This document shows positions 37,307 to 47,914 of a stretch of 64,000 bases of DNA, in pieces; the stretch's first letter is position 1; the number at the start of each line of letters is the position of its first letter. Location: positions 229,070,102-229,134,101 of the forward strand of contig NC_133649.1 in the NCBI RefSeq assembly GCF_009905375.1. Direction: 5' to 3'. The notes under the pieces are model-generated. The model saw nothing but the letters and a program-made list of their open reading frames with translations, was not told where the DNA came from and searched no databases. The position numbers and the translations under genes are program-made. The stretch comes from Apium graveolens (taxonomy: Eukaryota; Streptophyta; Magnoliopsida; Apiales; Apiaceae).

Positions 37307-37988
37307 CCACTATGACCAACGCATATTTCTTCTTTGCAATAGACATGACATTCACTGGACCAAATAGATCAACATGTAGTAGATGATAAGGCTCAAGAAT
37401 TGATGATTCAGTCTTGCTCTTGAATGAAGTTTTTCTTTGTTTGGCCTTCTGACAAGAATCATAAAGGCCATCAGGAGCAAATACTGACTTTGGCAGTCCT
37501 CTCACAAGATCTTTCTTGACTAATTCATTTATATTGTTGAAATTTAAATGAGAGAGTTTCTTGTGCCAATTCCAGCTTTCTTCAATTGATGCTCTACTCA
37601 TCAGACAGATTGCAGAACCATCAGTACTTGTTGAAAGCTTAGCTTCATAAATGTTACCACGCCTGTATCCTTTTAGAACAACTTTGCCTTTGGATTTACT
37701 CACAACTTCACAGTGTTCTTCAAAGAAATCAACATGATAACCTCTGTCACAGATTTGACTTATACTCAGCAGATTATGTTTAAGTCCTGAGACCAGAGCT
37801 ATTTCTTTAATGATGACATTCCCAAGATTGATATTGCCATATCCCAATGTTTTTCCAATGTTGCCATCTACATAAGAAACACTTGGGCCAGCTTTCTCCA
37901 CAAAGTCTGATAACAGGGCTTTATTTCCAGTCATATGTCCTGAACATCCACTGTCCAGAACTAGAATATTTTTCCTGTTGCCCTGCAA
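37260..37988 (-). pseudogene. Copia protease and integrase zinc-binding region (F)
   Basis: Starts with the aspartic protease active site VLDSGCSGHMTGN. The GAG-pre-integrase/HHCC region follows (SWNWHKKLSHLNFNNINEL ... YDSCQKAK). Both His and one Cys are visible, but the first Cys position reads Tyr. The integrase core begins with HVDLFGPVN, supplying the first catalytic Asp. The frame ends at a shift near 37290. Confidence 0.82.
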
Positions 37989-38191
37989 TCACAAAGACCA
38001 CTAATGATTAGTTTTAAGGATCCAGACTTGCTTGGATCCTTTGGCCTTATCAAGTTTGTTAACTTTTGCAGCGGATTTAGCATCAGAGTTTATGTTAACA
38101 TTTTCTTATCAGAACTTACACTATCAGACTTTGAATCAGAATTTACACTAGAAGGAACAATGGAAACTTTCTTCAAAGAAGGTTTTAATTG

Positions 38192-38715
38192 ATAATAATC
38201 ATAGTACAAACTATGATATTCCTTACAAGTATAAATGGAATGCCATAAACTACCACAATGAAAACAAGGATTTTGTGGTTTATATCTAACAGACCGACTC
38301 TTAACTCCTGATTTTGAAGGTAAGGAGTTTATGTTCTTATTCTTCCTGCAAAAAGAGGCCAGATGGTTAGAACTTCCACAGTTATGACATGTTTTCCTAG
38401 GAGCATCAGGAACAGGTTTATAATCATTGCTTTTTATTCACACCTTCCTTTCCATTCCTATTTTTCCTAGGTGATTTTACCTTGTTTGCATTCTTAACAT
38501 CTTTCAGCTTATGCTTAAGCTGCTTCTTAGTCATTAAGCCTATGTTTACTTCAGCTGTCTTTTCCTGTTTTAGTTTGTCAGAAGTTAATCCCTCTCTAAC
38601 TTCTGATTTATCATTATCAGACTTTACAGTTACAAACTTAACATGTTTTAACTTTGGCTTTTTGCTTAACAACAACAGGCTTAATTTCTACAGTTTCTTT
38701 ATCATTCTTATCCTC
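38192..38715 (-). pseudogene. Gag C-terminal region with two further zinc knuckles (F)
   Basis: A Lys-rich piece (38424-38675, KKQLKHKLKDVKNANKV) lies in a frame different from the main gag ORF. Two CCHC motifs occur in yet another frame: CHNCGSSNHLASFC at 38348-38389 and CFHCGSLWHSIYTC at 38225-38266. They have the expected C-x2-C-x4-H-x4-C spacing. With the one in the main gag ORF this element has three knuckles. The region is separated from gag by a stop and a frameshift. Confidence 0.65.
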
Positions 38716-40338
38716 TCAATAACCTAAGCCCTCTTTCCAATTTTCACTACTTAGCAAATTTTGAGTTGTTCTGCCAGAGTTAGTCCAAGTCCTGATAATC
38801 TCTCTTTCCTTTTCTAACTCAGTTTTTAGAGATTCATTCAATTTTAGCACTTGATCCCTAACATAAAAAGCATCATCTCTATCTTTCTGAGTTTGATGGA
38901 ACATAACTAACTCTTTTTCTAAGAAATCATTTATTTTCTTAAAAGCAAGATTTTCAGAAGTTAATCTTTCACATGTTAAAGTTTGATCTCTATAACTAAC
39001 AAACATGGTTTTAAGATATCTTCTCAACTCATTAATATCATCAGTATGAAAAGCATAAGTAGTCTGAGGTACCTTTATTTCAGCAGCTTCAGAACTTTTC
39101 TCAGCACTTTCTTTATCAGCATTTGCCATCAACGCATAGTTCTCCTCACTTTCAGAGTCTGAGGTGTCTGTCCAGCTTTTCTGCTTTATGACAAGAGCCT
39201 TGCCTTTGTCACCCTTCACTTTCTTGCAATCATGAGATATGTGGCCTTTCTCACCACAGTTATAGCATTTGACATTGGTATAATCTCCTCTGTCAGACAT
39301 TCCTCCTCTGCCCTCAGATCTTCTGAAATTTTTCTTATCAGAACTTGTGCCTTGCCTGGAAAACTTCTTTTCCTTCCTGAACTTTCTGTATGCAATCTTT
39401 GTAATTCCTTTCACCATAAGAGCACCCAGCTTCATCATCTCCTCATCAGCATCAGTCTCAGGCAAGCTTTCAGAATCTGAGTCATCATCACTTTCAGAAC
39501 TTGATGACTCAGTATCAGACTTTGTGAAAAGAGCTTTACCCTTATCTTTCCTTGAGGTTGCCTTGGGGGATTCTTCTTCAGCCTTAAGAGCAACTGTCCT
39601 TGACTTTCCTCCTTTCCTCTTGCTTCTTTGTTCCATCTCAAGTTCATGAGTCTTGAGAATTCCATAAATTTCATCAAGAGTTGTTTCATCAAGACTGTAG
39701 TTGTCTCTTATTGTTGTTGCCTTCAAATCCCAACATTCAGGAAGAGCTAACAGGAATTTAAGGTTTGAATCTTCAAGATTATACTCCTTATTAACCAGTG
39801 ACAGATCATTCAAGAGTTTGACAAATCTATCATATAAATCAGTCAATGACTCATTAGCCTTTGAGTCAAAGTGTTCATACTCTTGAGTGAGTATTGTCTT
39901 GCTGTTCTTCTTAATTGTATCAGTTCCCTGACACCTTGTTTCCAGAGCATCCCATATCTCCTTAGCAGTCTTACAGTTAATTACCCTATTTGACATTACA
40001 TTATCAATGGCACTATGCAGTAAATGTCATACCTTAGCATCCTTAGCAATTGATGCGATATCTTCAGCAGTATAATCACTCTTCTCCTTTGGTACGGTCT
40101 TTGCTGCGTCACCTGCAACTGCAACATCGAGCTTGGTTGGTTTGTGAGGCCCTTACTTGATTCTATCAAGATATTCTGGATCTGTAGCTTCCAAAAACAT
40201 GGTCATCCTCACCTTCCATATGGCATATTCAGATGGTCTCAGTATGGGAACTCTGATGGTTTCATACCGACTTTGAATTTGTGTCTTTGGAGGTTCTTCA
40301 GTTTTGGTAGGCTTAGTTGGAGTTTCTATGTCAGACAT
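38716..40338 (-). pseudogene. Gag polyprotein of F
   Basis: Capsid/nucleocapsid precursor. ATG at 40338 (MSDIETPTKPTKTEEPP) is in frame with the long segment from 39996 down to 38716. Stops at 40153-40155 and 40027-40029 interrupt it. The core reads AKEIWDALETRCQG and LTDLYDRFVKLLNDL. A Ser/Asp-rich hinge follows, then one zinc knuckle CYNCGEKGHISHDC at 39226-39267, and a helical C-terminus. It would be about 540 codons including the stops. Confidence 0.82.
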
Positions 40339-40379
40339 GATTGTGTTTGGATCTTTAACTGTATGTGTGTTAACATATA

Positions 40380-40392
40380 GGCTCTGATACCA
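40380..40392 (-). other. Primer-binding site of F
   Basis: The plus strand reads GGCTCTGATACCA, which is TGGTATCAGAGCC on the element strand, two bases from the LTR end. Confidence 0.92.
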
Positions 40393-40394
40393 CT

Positions 40395-40982
40395 TGTTAG
40401 GTCACACACACTGTAGAGGGGGTGAATATAGTGTAAAATACAATCGAACTTTTAATATTTCAAGTAACAGAAAACAAACTTTATTGAAACAATAAACTCT
40501 GTTACAGTATGGAACTGTTACCTCTCAGTGATGAACAAATATCACGAGAGCTGCTAGGGTTACAATGAATAATCTTCTCGAATATGATAACACTTCTAGT
40601 GTAAACCCTATGTCTGTGTTTATATACTACACAGTTACAAGATAATCGCTAATTAATATGGAATATAATTCTGCTTCCTAAAATATATTAATCAGATATC
40701 TTTTCTTCCAAGTATTCCATTCTTCACGGAACTCCTTCTTCATGCATATCTCTTCTTATGTTTATCTCGATCTTCTTTCCTTTAATCAGCTATTGTCCTT
40801 ATCTGAACGTCCTTCAGCACTTAAGTTCTGATATCCATCTTCTGATGATTATCTCCTGATAATATAAGTACTGATATCCTTAAGTCCTGACTTCCAGTAA
40901 GTACTGATTTATCCTGTTTAAGTAAGATCTGAAAACTAAACATAAATCATATTAGCCATGACATTATCAAATATATCTAACA
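40395..40982 (-). repeat. Element F 5' LTR
   Basis: 588 bp, plus-strand ends TGTTAGGTCACAC and ATATATCTAACA (terminal TGTTAG/CTAACA inverted repeat). It pairs with 28898-29462. GTCTT at 40983-40987 would be the target duplication; its partner is outside the window. Confidence 0.93.
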
Positions 40983-41554
40983 GTCTTTAATCTTTATTCT
41001 TCACTGAGGATGATTATATTAATGAACTTCTTTCAGTGGCCTGTAAACAGACTTCCAGCCTTCTTCTAATCATTTGATTCTTTGTATTTGCCTTATCTTC
41101 ATTTCTTCTGATTTCTTTTGTAGACTTATTATTATTATCCTGTCCTGTTCTAGTGTTGTTCTTGTGTTGAGTTATCATGTAACTGTTCATACAGCTACGT
41201 AGTCTCACCAACAGTGGAGTCATCTGTTGAAGCTTTGTAGATTGGCAGTTGAAGTTGTTTCCATAGAAGTTGATACTCTTTCACTTATACAAAATTACAA
41301 GACATTTTATATTTACAATTAACCAACATATTTTGTATATCTTTCTAGTAGTCAACATGACTTATAAATAACTAAAACTCCCAAATCCCCCAGCTATTTT
41401 AGTGTGCAAAATATGCTACATACTTATTCATATAAGCTACTCTTTCAACAGATAGATAACTATGGTTATCCGTTTAAAGCTACAAAAGACACTTAATAAA
41501 TCTACTTAAGGTGTTTGGGTGAATTATCATCAAGACTACAAAATATTCTTAACA
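40983..41554 (-). repeat. Element G 3' LTR remnant
   Basis: 572 bp ending TATTCTTAACA on the plus strand (TGTTAAGAATA on the element strand) beside a polypurine tract. No second LTR is in the window, so the assignment rests on this end structure. Confidence 0.55.
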
Positions 41555-41564
41555 ATCTCCCCCA
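41555..41564 (-). other. Polypurine tract of G
   Basis: Plus-strand ATCTCCCCCA directly follows the LTR end, as in F at 29463. Confidence 0.65.
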
Positions 41565-42207
41565 ATTTATGTCTAATGGAATTATAGGCATAAATTCAGG
41601 TTGACTTGATGATAACAAAGCACCATATAAAAACTAATACATTGAAGGTAGATAAATTATAAAGTGCTGCATTAAAATTGAACTGTACATAGAAGGTTTA
41701 TAGAAGTTTACATGCCATGCCATATTCAAGGTGCTCCTCTAGACTAAACAAATCATTTCTTTTTCCTTGATATCCAACATCTATTGCATTTCCTTAAGAG
41801 TTTCATTACTTGATATTTTGAGTTGGTCTTCAAGTCTGAAAAATCTTCTGACATACTTTTCATCCCTAAACTCCATAATCTAGTAGAGCTTCATGCGCAC
41901 TCTATTCCCAGTGTTTGGAATAGTTAAAACTCTTAGTAGTGCATTAGGATCTCTCCAGCTTTGTCTAATTGGACTGATCTTTTTGAGTATTTCTGACTTG
42001 TTAATTTTTTATGAATCCATAGTCCTTCTTCATTACAGAAAATACTTTGACCAAGACATTGTAACTTTCATTAAGAATCCTGTAGAAAGGCCATGTGATC
42101 TCATTACCCCCATTGTATCTTAACACTAATCTTTCTGGAAGCCATTAGTTAAGATCAATCCCTCCTACTTCATCCAGTTCTTCTAAGAATAGTTCAATGT
42201 CTAAAAA

Positions 42208-42609
42208 TTATTTAATGTCACAGATGTAGACTTGATCATCTTTGTTGACATGAGGCTTGCGTTTTGAGATGACTTTGGTTTGAGGTAAGGTTGGTTTGGT
42301 TTCTCTATTTTTTTTCCTTGGGTTTCTTTTCTTGGTGGGTATTGGTATGTTTAGATCAGAAATTAGTAAACTATCGTAATCTATAGGTTCATCATTTGGC
42401 ACAATGGATTCACCATGAAAATTGATCTCAGGGTTGACCTTGATTTCAGCTGCTTCCATAGTGGTTACAGTTGGTTGACTTGTTGGTATAGATTGAGATA
42501 GTTCAGTTTCCTTTTCTGTAGCATTTCTTGGCCTTTTTACTTTGACCTTTACCCTATTCCCTTTATCCCACTCAGGCTTTTCTTCTTTATTCTCAGTTTT
42601 ATCAGCCAT
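42208..42609 (-). pseudogene. C-terminal coding remnant of G, 133 aa open
   Basis: An open frame from ATG 42609, four bases from element D, to a stop at 42208. It is Lys/Glu-rich with basic runs (KKRNPRKKNRETKP) and no recognisable domain. Because D inserted at its first codon, the ATG may be an internal Met of a longer ORF. Downstream, about 41760-42190, further element-strand frames such as FRDEKYVRRFFRLEDQ look like coding relics with stops. The position before the polypurine tract suggests the accessory ORF of a SIRE-like Copia. Confidence 0.45.
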
Positions 42610-43286
42610 TTTTGTAATAACTCGAATTTTTGAGATCTTGTAAAATGTTTAATGAATAGTAACCCTGACGGACGGGAAAAACTTTTGAGCCCACACTATA
42701 TAGTGCATGAGAAAATGAGTTTCGGAGTTGATATTACGACTATACGTACTAAATGAATATATGTAAACGCTATTAGTTTTCGAAGAAAACGAACTTTGAA
42801 AAACAACCGTATTTACGACTCATTGAGGATTACGGGAATCACAATATAATTACGAGATTAAAACCCTACGGATTTATATTCAAGTAGGATAAATAAAAAT
42901 ATAAGGAATAAATACGAAAGGAATTACATCGCGAACCATTTACGAGTAAGTATTACGAAGAACGTTTAAGTAACCGAGTGAACGCATAAACGATTAAAGA
43001 AATGTAACACACTAACTAAACCATGGTAAGGAAGTAAGCATGGTTACTTCATCAAATAGTGAGCTAACCATAGGATGATCAAGCTAGCTAGCAAAATAGT
43101 GTGCTACGGAAGCTAAACCTTGTAGTTAGCTTGTAACCTAGCAAGCTACAAAGATTTGTCCCTAAGATTTGCAACCAAGAATCAAACGAGAATGCTATAC
43201 TAGGAGAATAAAATCAACTGCAAGATATCACCCCATCTTCCTAGAAGCAACCTAGCAAATCAACCAATCTAAGCAACCAAGAGGAG

Positions 43287-43294
43287 TATAAATA
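43287..43294 (+). promoter_or_regulatory. LTR promoter TATA box of D (5' LTR)
   Basis: TATAAATA in the context GGAGTATAAATACCCCCC, a classic plant TATA box, repeated at 61976-61983. Transcription would start about 30 bp downstream, near 43320. Confidence 0.7.
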
Positions 43295-45919
43295 CCCCCC
43301 TTGATGCTCCATTCGGCCCTAATGAAAAAAGGGGAAGAATTCAAATTCAAAACTCCAAGTTCTAGCTCTTGTAAAATCATCCAATTAATTTTCAAGCCTC
43401 CTAGCAATTAAACTAAGGTAATAAAATTCTTTCATCTCTTTTTATCAAGGTTTGATGGGTGAAATAAATTTAATAAACTCACTAGTGAATAGTGTGAATA
43501 GTAACCTCTCTTTTGTTTCTTGTTTTCAATGGTGGTTTTAGGTTCTAAAATTCATACCAAGCACTTCCAAGCCTCAACCATCCTCAAGAACACATCTCAA
43601 GCTTTCAAGAAACGTAAAAATCTTTGGCCCAACTTTATTTAAGATTCATTTTTGAGATCCATTTAGTATGTGGTAGGAAACCTAGTGTAATGAGTGTTAT
43701 TGAGGAAATCTTGATGATTAAGTTAAGTATATTTAAGGATGGTTGTTGTTGCCTAAGAATATGATGTTCTTGAGAGGAGTTTGTGTGTTGATAATGATAT
43801 GATGATTGTTGGTGGTTGTGTTAAGAGTTAGGGCGTTAATGAAACCCCGATCGTAAACGTAACTTCGTTAAAACCAACAAATCGTTACTTTAAGTTTCTG
43901 CAGAAATTTCCGAAGTTGTAAACTGTAGTTTCTTAAAAAAAAACCTTTTTTTAGGATAGAAAATTTTATAAGGATCGTTTAGGCGCTTGAATCGCTTGAT
44001 TCCGATTTACGGATCAAAAGTTATGTCCGTTTTACTAAAAGTGATTTACGCGACAAAAACTGCTACGAATTACGAACTTTGAAAATATAAAGGGTCGACT
44101 TAAATGTGTTCATAAATCATGAAACTTTTACAGAGAGTAACATATTGAGTTTAATAACTACCATAGAAATTTCAAGTGGAAATAATGATTTGTCAATTTT
44201 AAAAAAATGCCGGAGCCGAGACCGTGCGAGTAGAAACCGTGAGAATCCATAAACGGAGCCGACGACGATAATAAGAATGAACCTAAGATACTTAGGAAAA
44301 TGAACTGACCATAATGTGAATATGACTTAAAAGAATAATAAGGGTAGTATATGTTGAGAGGGTGCATAATAAGTAGCACATGTGTGCGAGTCACCGTAAA
44401 TTAGAACGGGACCTAACAAAATGAAATGTGTTTATGGTTATAGATTTCCGAGCGAAACCTAGAGCATCTTCCACCTCGAGATACCCAGGCAAGTTTACGA
44501 ACCCAACTCCATTTTACTGTTGTGTTGTGAAAGGATTGTTTTGCTATCATTGTATAAATACCATGCTTGCCATGATACGTAGTTGTTGAAATTTCGCATA
44601 ATGTAGTGATGTTGTACGATAAAGTATATATCGTGAAATGTTATTTCGCTTTAAGCGTGATGTATTATATAAGACCGAGAGTCAGTCGGGATTTAAGATA
44701 AAACCCGGGAATCATTTCCGGTGATATTATAGGACGGTTATAAGTCCATAGTAGTACGTTTTAAAGGGACTCAACGTCCACTTACGAAACATTAAACACC
44801 TCAAACTTTTATTAAAACGAGTTCCCAACGTTGATATTCCCTCAACTATATTTTATCGTTCGAATAATAAATACTTTATACTTATCCTTTTATCATGGGA
44901 GTAGTATGCCTCACGATTATTTATTTCAAACCCGATTAATCATTATAGATTATTAATTGTGTAGACACAAACTAGTTGAGGAATATTATTTAAAATATTC
45001 TTTTAGAAAGTAAACTCATTCGAGGTTTATTTATTTATCGATTATTAATTAATTAATTATTATTCTTAAAGGGTTTATTATTGATTTAAAAATCATTGAT
45101 CCTGATTTAAAATATACTTTCTGATTTCAGAATATCATTCGAATAATTTCAGATCGTCGGGGAATATTATCCCGACTTATTTAATATTTTGAATATAGTT
45201 TCAAGGAGAAACTTTTCCCCCTTATTAATTATCTATTGACAACGGTCAACTCATATCCTTAGTACTTCCTCCGAAATTCTCGGAAGTACGTATATACATA
45301 TATATACACTTATATCTTAGAGAAATAAGCTGTTTCTATCAACAAGCAAAACGCTTGGGGAACTTCGATGTGGTTCGAGTTCTCGAGATTGATAGAATTC
45401 TTTTAAAGGACAAGGGAGGGGTAGACTTTGGTACTATGTGTGCTAAATGGACTACCAAAGGTACCGCAGGCGAAGGTACTCGGTGTACTCAGGAACTTGT
45501 GAAGTATGTGTATACCCGAAAATGGGACACGTAGCCCGAATGCGGCAAGGGTGATAACCGGGATACGAAGGTTTCATCCTTCTACTAGTAGAAAAAGTTA
45601 CTATTATCTTATTACGACTGATCATCGTATACGGTGGCTCCAACTAGTGTCCTAATTCTTCCAATTGGAATTGTGATGCAATACCGTAATCCAAGCCTAG
45701 GTGCTGGGATTACTATTAAGGTATTCGTAGGATATTAAAATCCCTTAAAGTATTTTTTCATAAGAAGGTGTGTATCACCAAGGAAAACTATTTTTGAATA
45801 AAACATAAATATCATATATGATGTTATCATAGAGTCATTTTCATACTGTACATTATTATGCTGGGCATTATAGATCACACTTGTTTTCTTAAATTGACAC
45901 AACACAGCAGTGAATCAAG

Positions 45920-45967
45920 ATGCCTGCCATTAGAACCACAGCCAGGAAACGGATAGGAAATGGCTAG
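45920..45967 (+). CDS. 15-codon LTR ORF related to the A/B/C LTR peptide
   Basis: The ORF MPAIRTTARKRIGNG ends at TAG. The stretch CGGATAGGAAA (encoding RIGN or RIGK-type residues) and its position before the LTR end match the ORF in the A/B/C LTRs. It is likely truncated. Function is unknown. Confidence 0.3.
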   Translation: MPAIRTTARKRIGNG

Positions 45968-46363
45968 CTGTTTCGTAGATTGTTTGGTGCTGTACCACAG
46001 GTAGTTAGAATAAGCTGAATTAGTTTTCAGTTGTTTATAGTTCGGCTTATTAAGTATGACTTATGTAAGGTAAGAAATAAGAAACATATATTTGGCTGGC
46101 GGACTAGCCTTACTTAAAGGTCACTCCCCGGTAAGATTAATTACTTTTGGGTTGTAATAAATATCACTTGATGGTTGACAATTACTCTAGTTATGATGGT
46201 TCATTTCCAACACAATAACCTGTAAGTGTGTGTGTGTGTATGATAAGTGTGGGGTTGTGAAGCGTGAGTATTTATATATTGTAGTGTGAGTTGTGTGGTT
46301 ATAAGAGTTTAGATGGCGTGGCTTCCGAGACTCCTGACCCCGGGTTTTGGGGCGCCACAGAAA

Positions 46364-46375
46364 TGGTATCAGAGC
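46364..46375 (+). other. Primer-binding site of D
   Basis: TGGTATCAGAGC, four bases after the LTR end. Confidence 0.93.
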
Positions 46376-46596
46376 CTTAGGTTATCAAATCTTGGAAATG
46401 ATAGGACATAAAATAAGTAGATATAAGAATAATAAAATAATCAATTAGAGCTCAAGTCGAGTTCGTTGTCGGGCTACACGGGTAGTCTTGACTGTTTTAC
46501 CCTCAAGGGAATTCCGACTCTAAGTTAGTAACACCTTGCCTATTGTGTCAGGTACCAGTGGAGCCTAGGAGGGAGATTGATCATGTTGATGATGTC

Positions 46597-47214
46597 ATGA
46601 TTCCTGAGCATGACCCTATTCCCGAGCCAAAGAGCCCACCCATTGATGATTCAGATGATGACCCTACTGAGGATGTCCTAGAGGAGCAAACTAACCTTCT
46701 TGTCCTCATAGCTAATGGCGTAGTATGGAGGGATATAGAGATGTACCCTCACCAGGATATTCGCTCTCCTACACCACACCCAGGGATCCAGGGCCCTATG
46801 CCCTATACTGATGATGATGATTAGGAGGCGATATGTGCAGAGTTCCACGAGGTTCATGACATATCCTCCAGCGACCCAGATTCACCTCTACCACCACCGG
46901 AGACCATGCATGTAGCCGTACACGACTGGATAGTAGGTCAGCTTAACGCTGAGATCACTGCGGCATCTGCTCGCATTGTGGAGTTATGCCAGGCACTGAT
47001 AGCTGAGAGAGCCACCCGACTAGGATTCCCAAGAGATTTTAGAGATGCTTCCCTAGCCATAGCCCGCAGAGAGATCGATGGGATCGAGCTCCGTACCAGG
47101 GTTCAGATGAGGATGACAGCAGTGGGAGGATACATCCTGGTAGTTAATGCAGAGCTGATGATTGCAGGAGCGATGAGGAGGGTGCGTGACCTCACTCGCA
47201 GTGATAGTGACTGA
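46597..47214 (+). pseudogene. Leader ORF of D, upstream of gag
   Basis: First in-frame ATG at 46597; the frame is open from 46492. An acidic Pro-rich start (EHDPIPEPKSPPIDDSDDD) is followed by a TAG at 46822-46824. The same frame continues with a helical Ala/Arg-rich part (ITAASARIVELCQALIAERA) to a stop at 47212-47214. Without the TAG it would be about 205 residues. It precedes gag by 370 bp and has no recognised domain. Leader ORFs before gag occur in some plant Gypsy elements; the acidic relics in B and C lie in the same position. Confidence 0.5.
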
Positions 47215-47582
47215 GGGACTAGTGACAAGATATGGACCTTGAAGAAGGCTGGGTGACTTGTTACCAATTTTGATAGGATAGCTAGTAGTAGATAGCGTTC
47301 CTAGCCCTTCAGGGTACACGGCTTATGTATTTTCATTTCAATATTCAGGACTAGTAGTGATAGATTGTAATCAGGCATGTATGAACTCGACTAGTTGTTT
47401 CATCCCCAAGATATAAATGGGAGATCTTATTAATATATATCTAAGCAGTTATTAAGAAATGATGTCTATATTATTGTACTTTTTAAAAACCTGCTAGATA
47501 ATAAATGACATGATTACATGTGAATAAAATAATCTGACTGTTATAATTACAACTATGTTGACCAATTTTCAATATCAGAACA
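47215..47582 (+). other. Spacer between leader ORF and gag (D)
   Basis: AT-rich, with no ORF, repeat or promoter that I can support. Confidence 0.5.
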
Positions 47583-47914
47583 ATGCCACCCCGTAGAAGA
47601 GGAGCCAGGGAACAGCCCGCAGAATCTGTTAACCAACAACGAGGTGAACCTGACCCTGTAGTGAATGAGGAAAGTGAAGAAGACCAAGACTATAATAAAT
47701 ATGATGAGGAAGAATATGTAGAAGAAGAGGCTGAGGATACCCATCAGGGAGGGAATCCCATTAATGAATTTATGGAACTGCTAAGAGCAAATCTAAACCA
47801 AGAGCCTATTCCACCACAGCCACATGTTGTCCAACAGACTGCAGCTACTACCTTTAGAGCCTTCATATCTCTCAAACCCCCAGAGTTTCTAGGATCTGCC
47901 GACCCCGTTGAAGC
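47583..47914 (+). pseudogene. Gag of D, first part
   Basis: ATG at 47583 (MPPRRRGAREQ). An acidic N-terminal domain of about 70 residues precedes the start of the retrotransposon gag core (FISLKPPEFLGSADPVEA), where element E interrupts the frame. The last five bases, GAAGC, are duplicated at 57006-57010 and the gag sequence continues at 57011 in phase. Confidence 0.88.
47910..47914. repeat. Target-site duplication of E, left copy
   Basis: GAAGC before E, repeated at 57006-57010 after it. Confidence 0.95.

Larger units (their letters stand above)
28898..40982 (-). mobile_element. Element F: SIRE-like Ty1/Copia with accessory ORFs, RT deleted
   Basis: A minus-strand Copia element: 5' LTR 40395-40982, primer site, gag, protease, integrase, RNase H, a spacer, two accessory ORF regions, polypurine tract and a 3' LTR. 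The 3' LTR lacks its outer 28 bp because element A inserted there. The RT domain is missing through an internal deletion near 36385. Long extra coding sequence after pol is typical of the SIRE/Maximus group. I counted about 13 differences over ~565 aligned LTR bases (about 2.3 %). Many stops show that no protein is intact except perhaps the small accessory ORF. Confidence 0.88.
40983..42612 (-). mobile_element. Element G: 3' end of an older Copia element
   Basis: Between F and D lies a piece that ends like another minus-strand Copia element: part of an LTR, a polypurine tract and a coding remnant. F interrupts its LTR and D interrupts its coding part, so it is the oldest layer. The similarity of its tract to that of F suggests a related Copia lineage. 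Confidence 0.6.
42613..46359 (+). repeat. Element D 5' LTR
   Basis: Starts TGTAATAACTCG and ends GGGGCGCCACA. It pairs with 61303-64000. ATTTT at 42608-42612 would be the target duplication. It contains a TATA box, a small hairpin GTACTTCC/GGAAGTAC at 45262-45289 that is also found in the 3' LTR at 63951-63978, and a short relative of the A/B/C LTR ORF. Confidence 0.93.

Noticed and set aside
44158..44394. Minus-strand ORF in the D LTR, repeated at 62816-63067
   Set aside because: Repeated only because it lies in both LTRs; it is antisense to the LTR and frame and length differ between copies.
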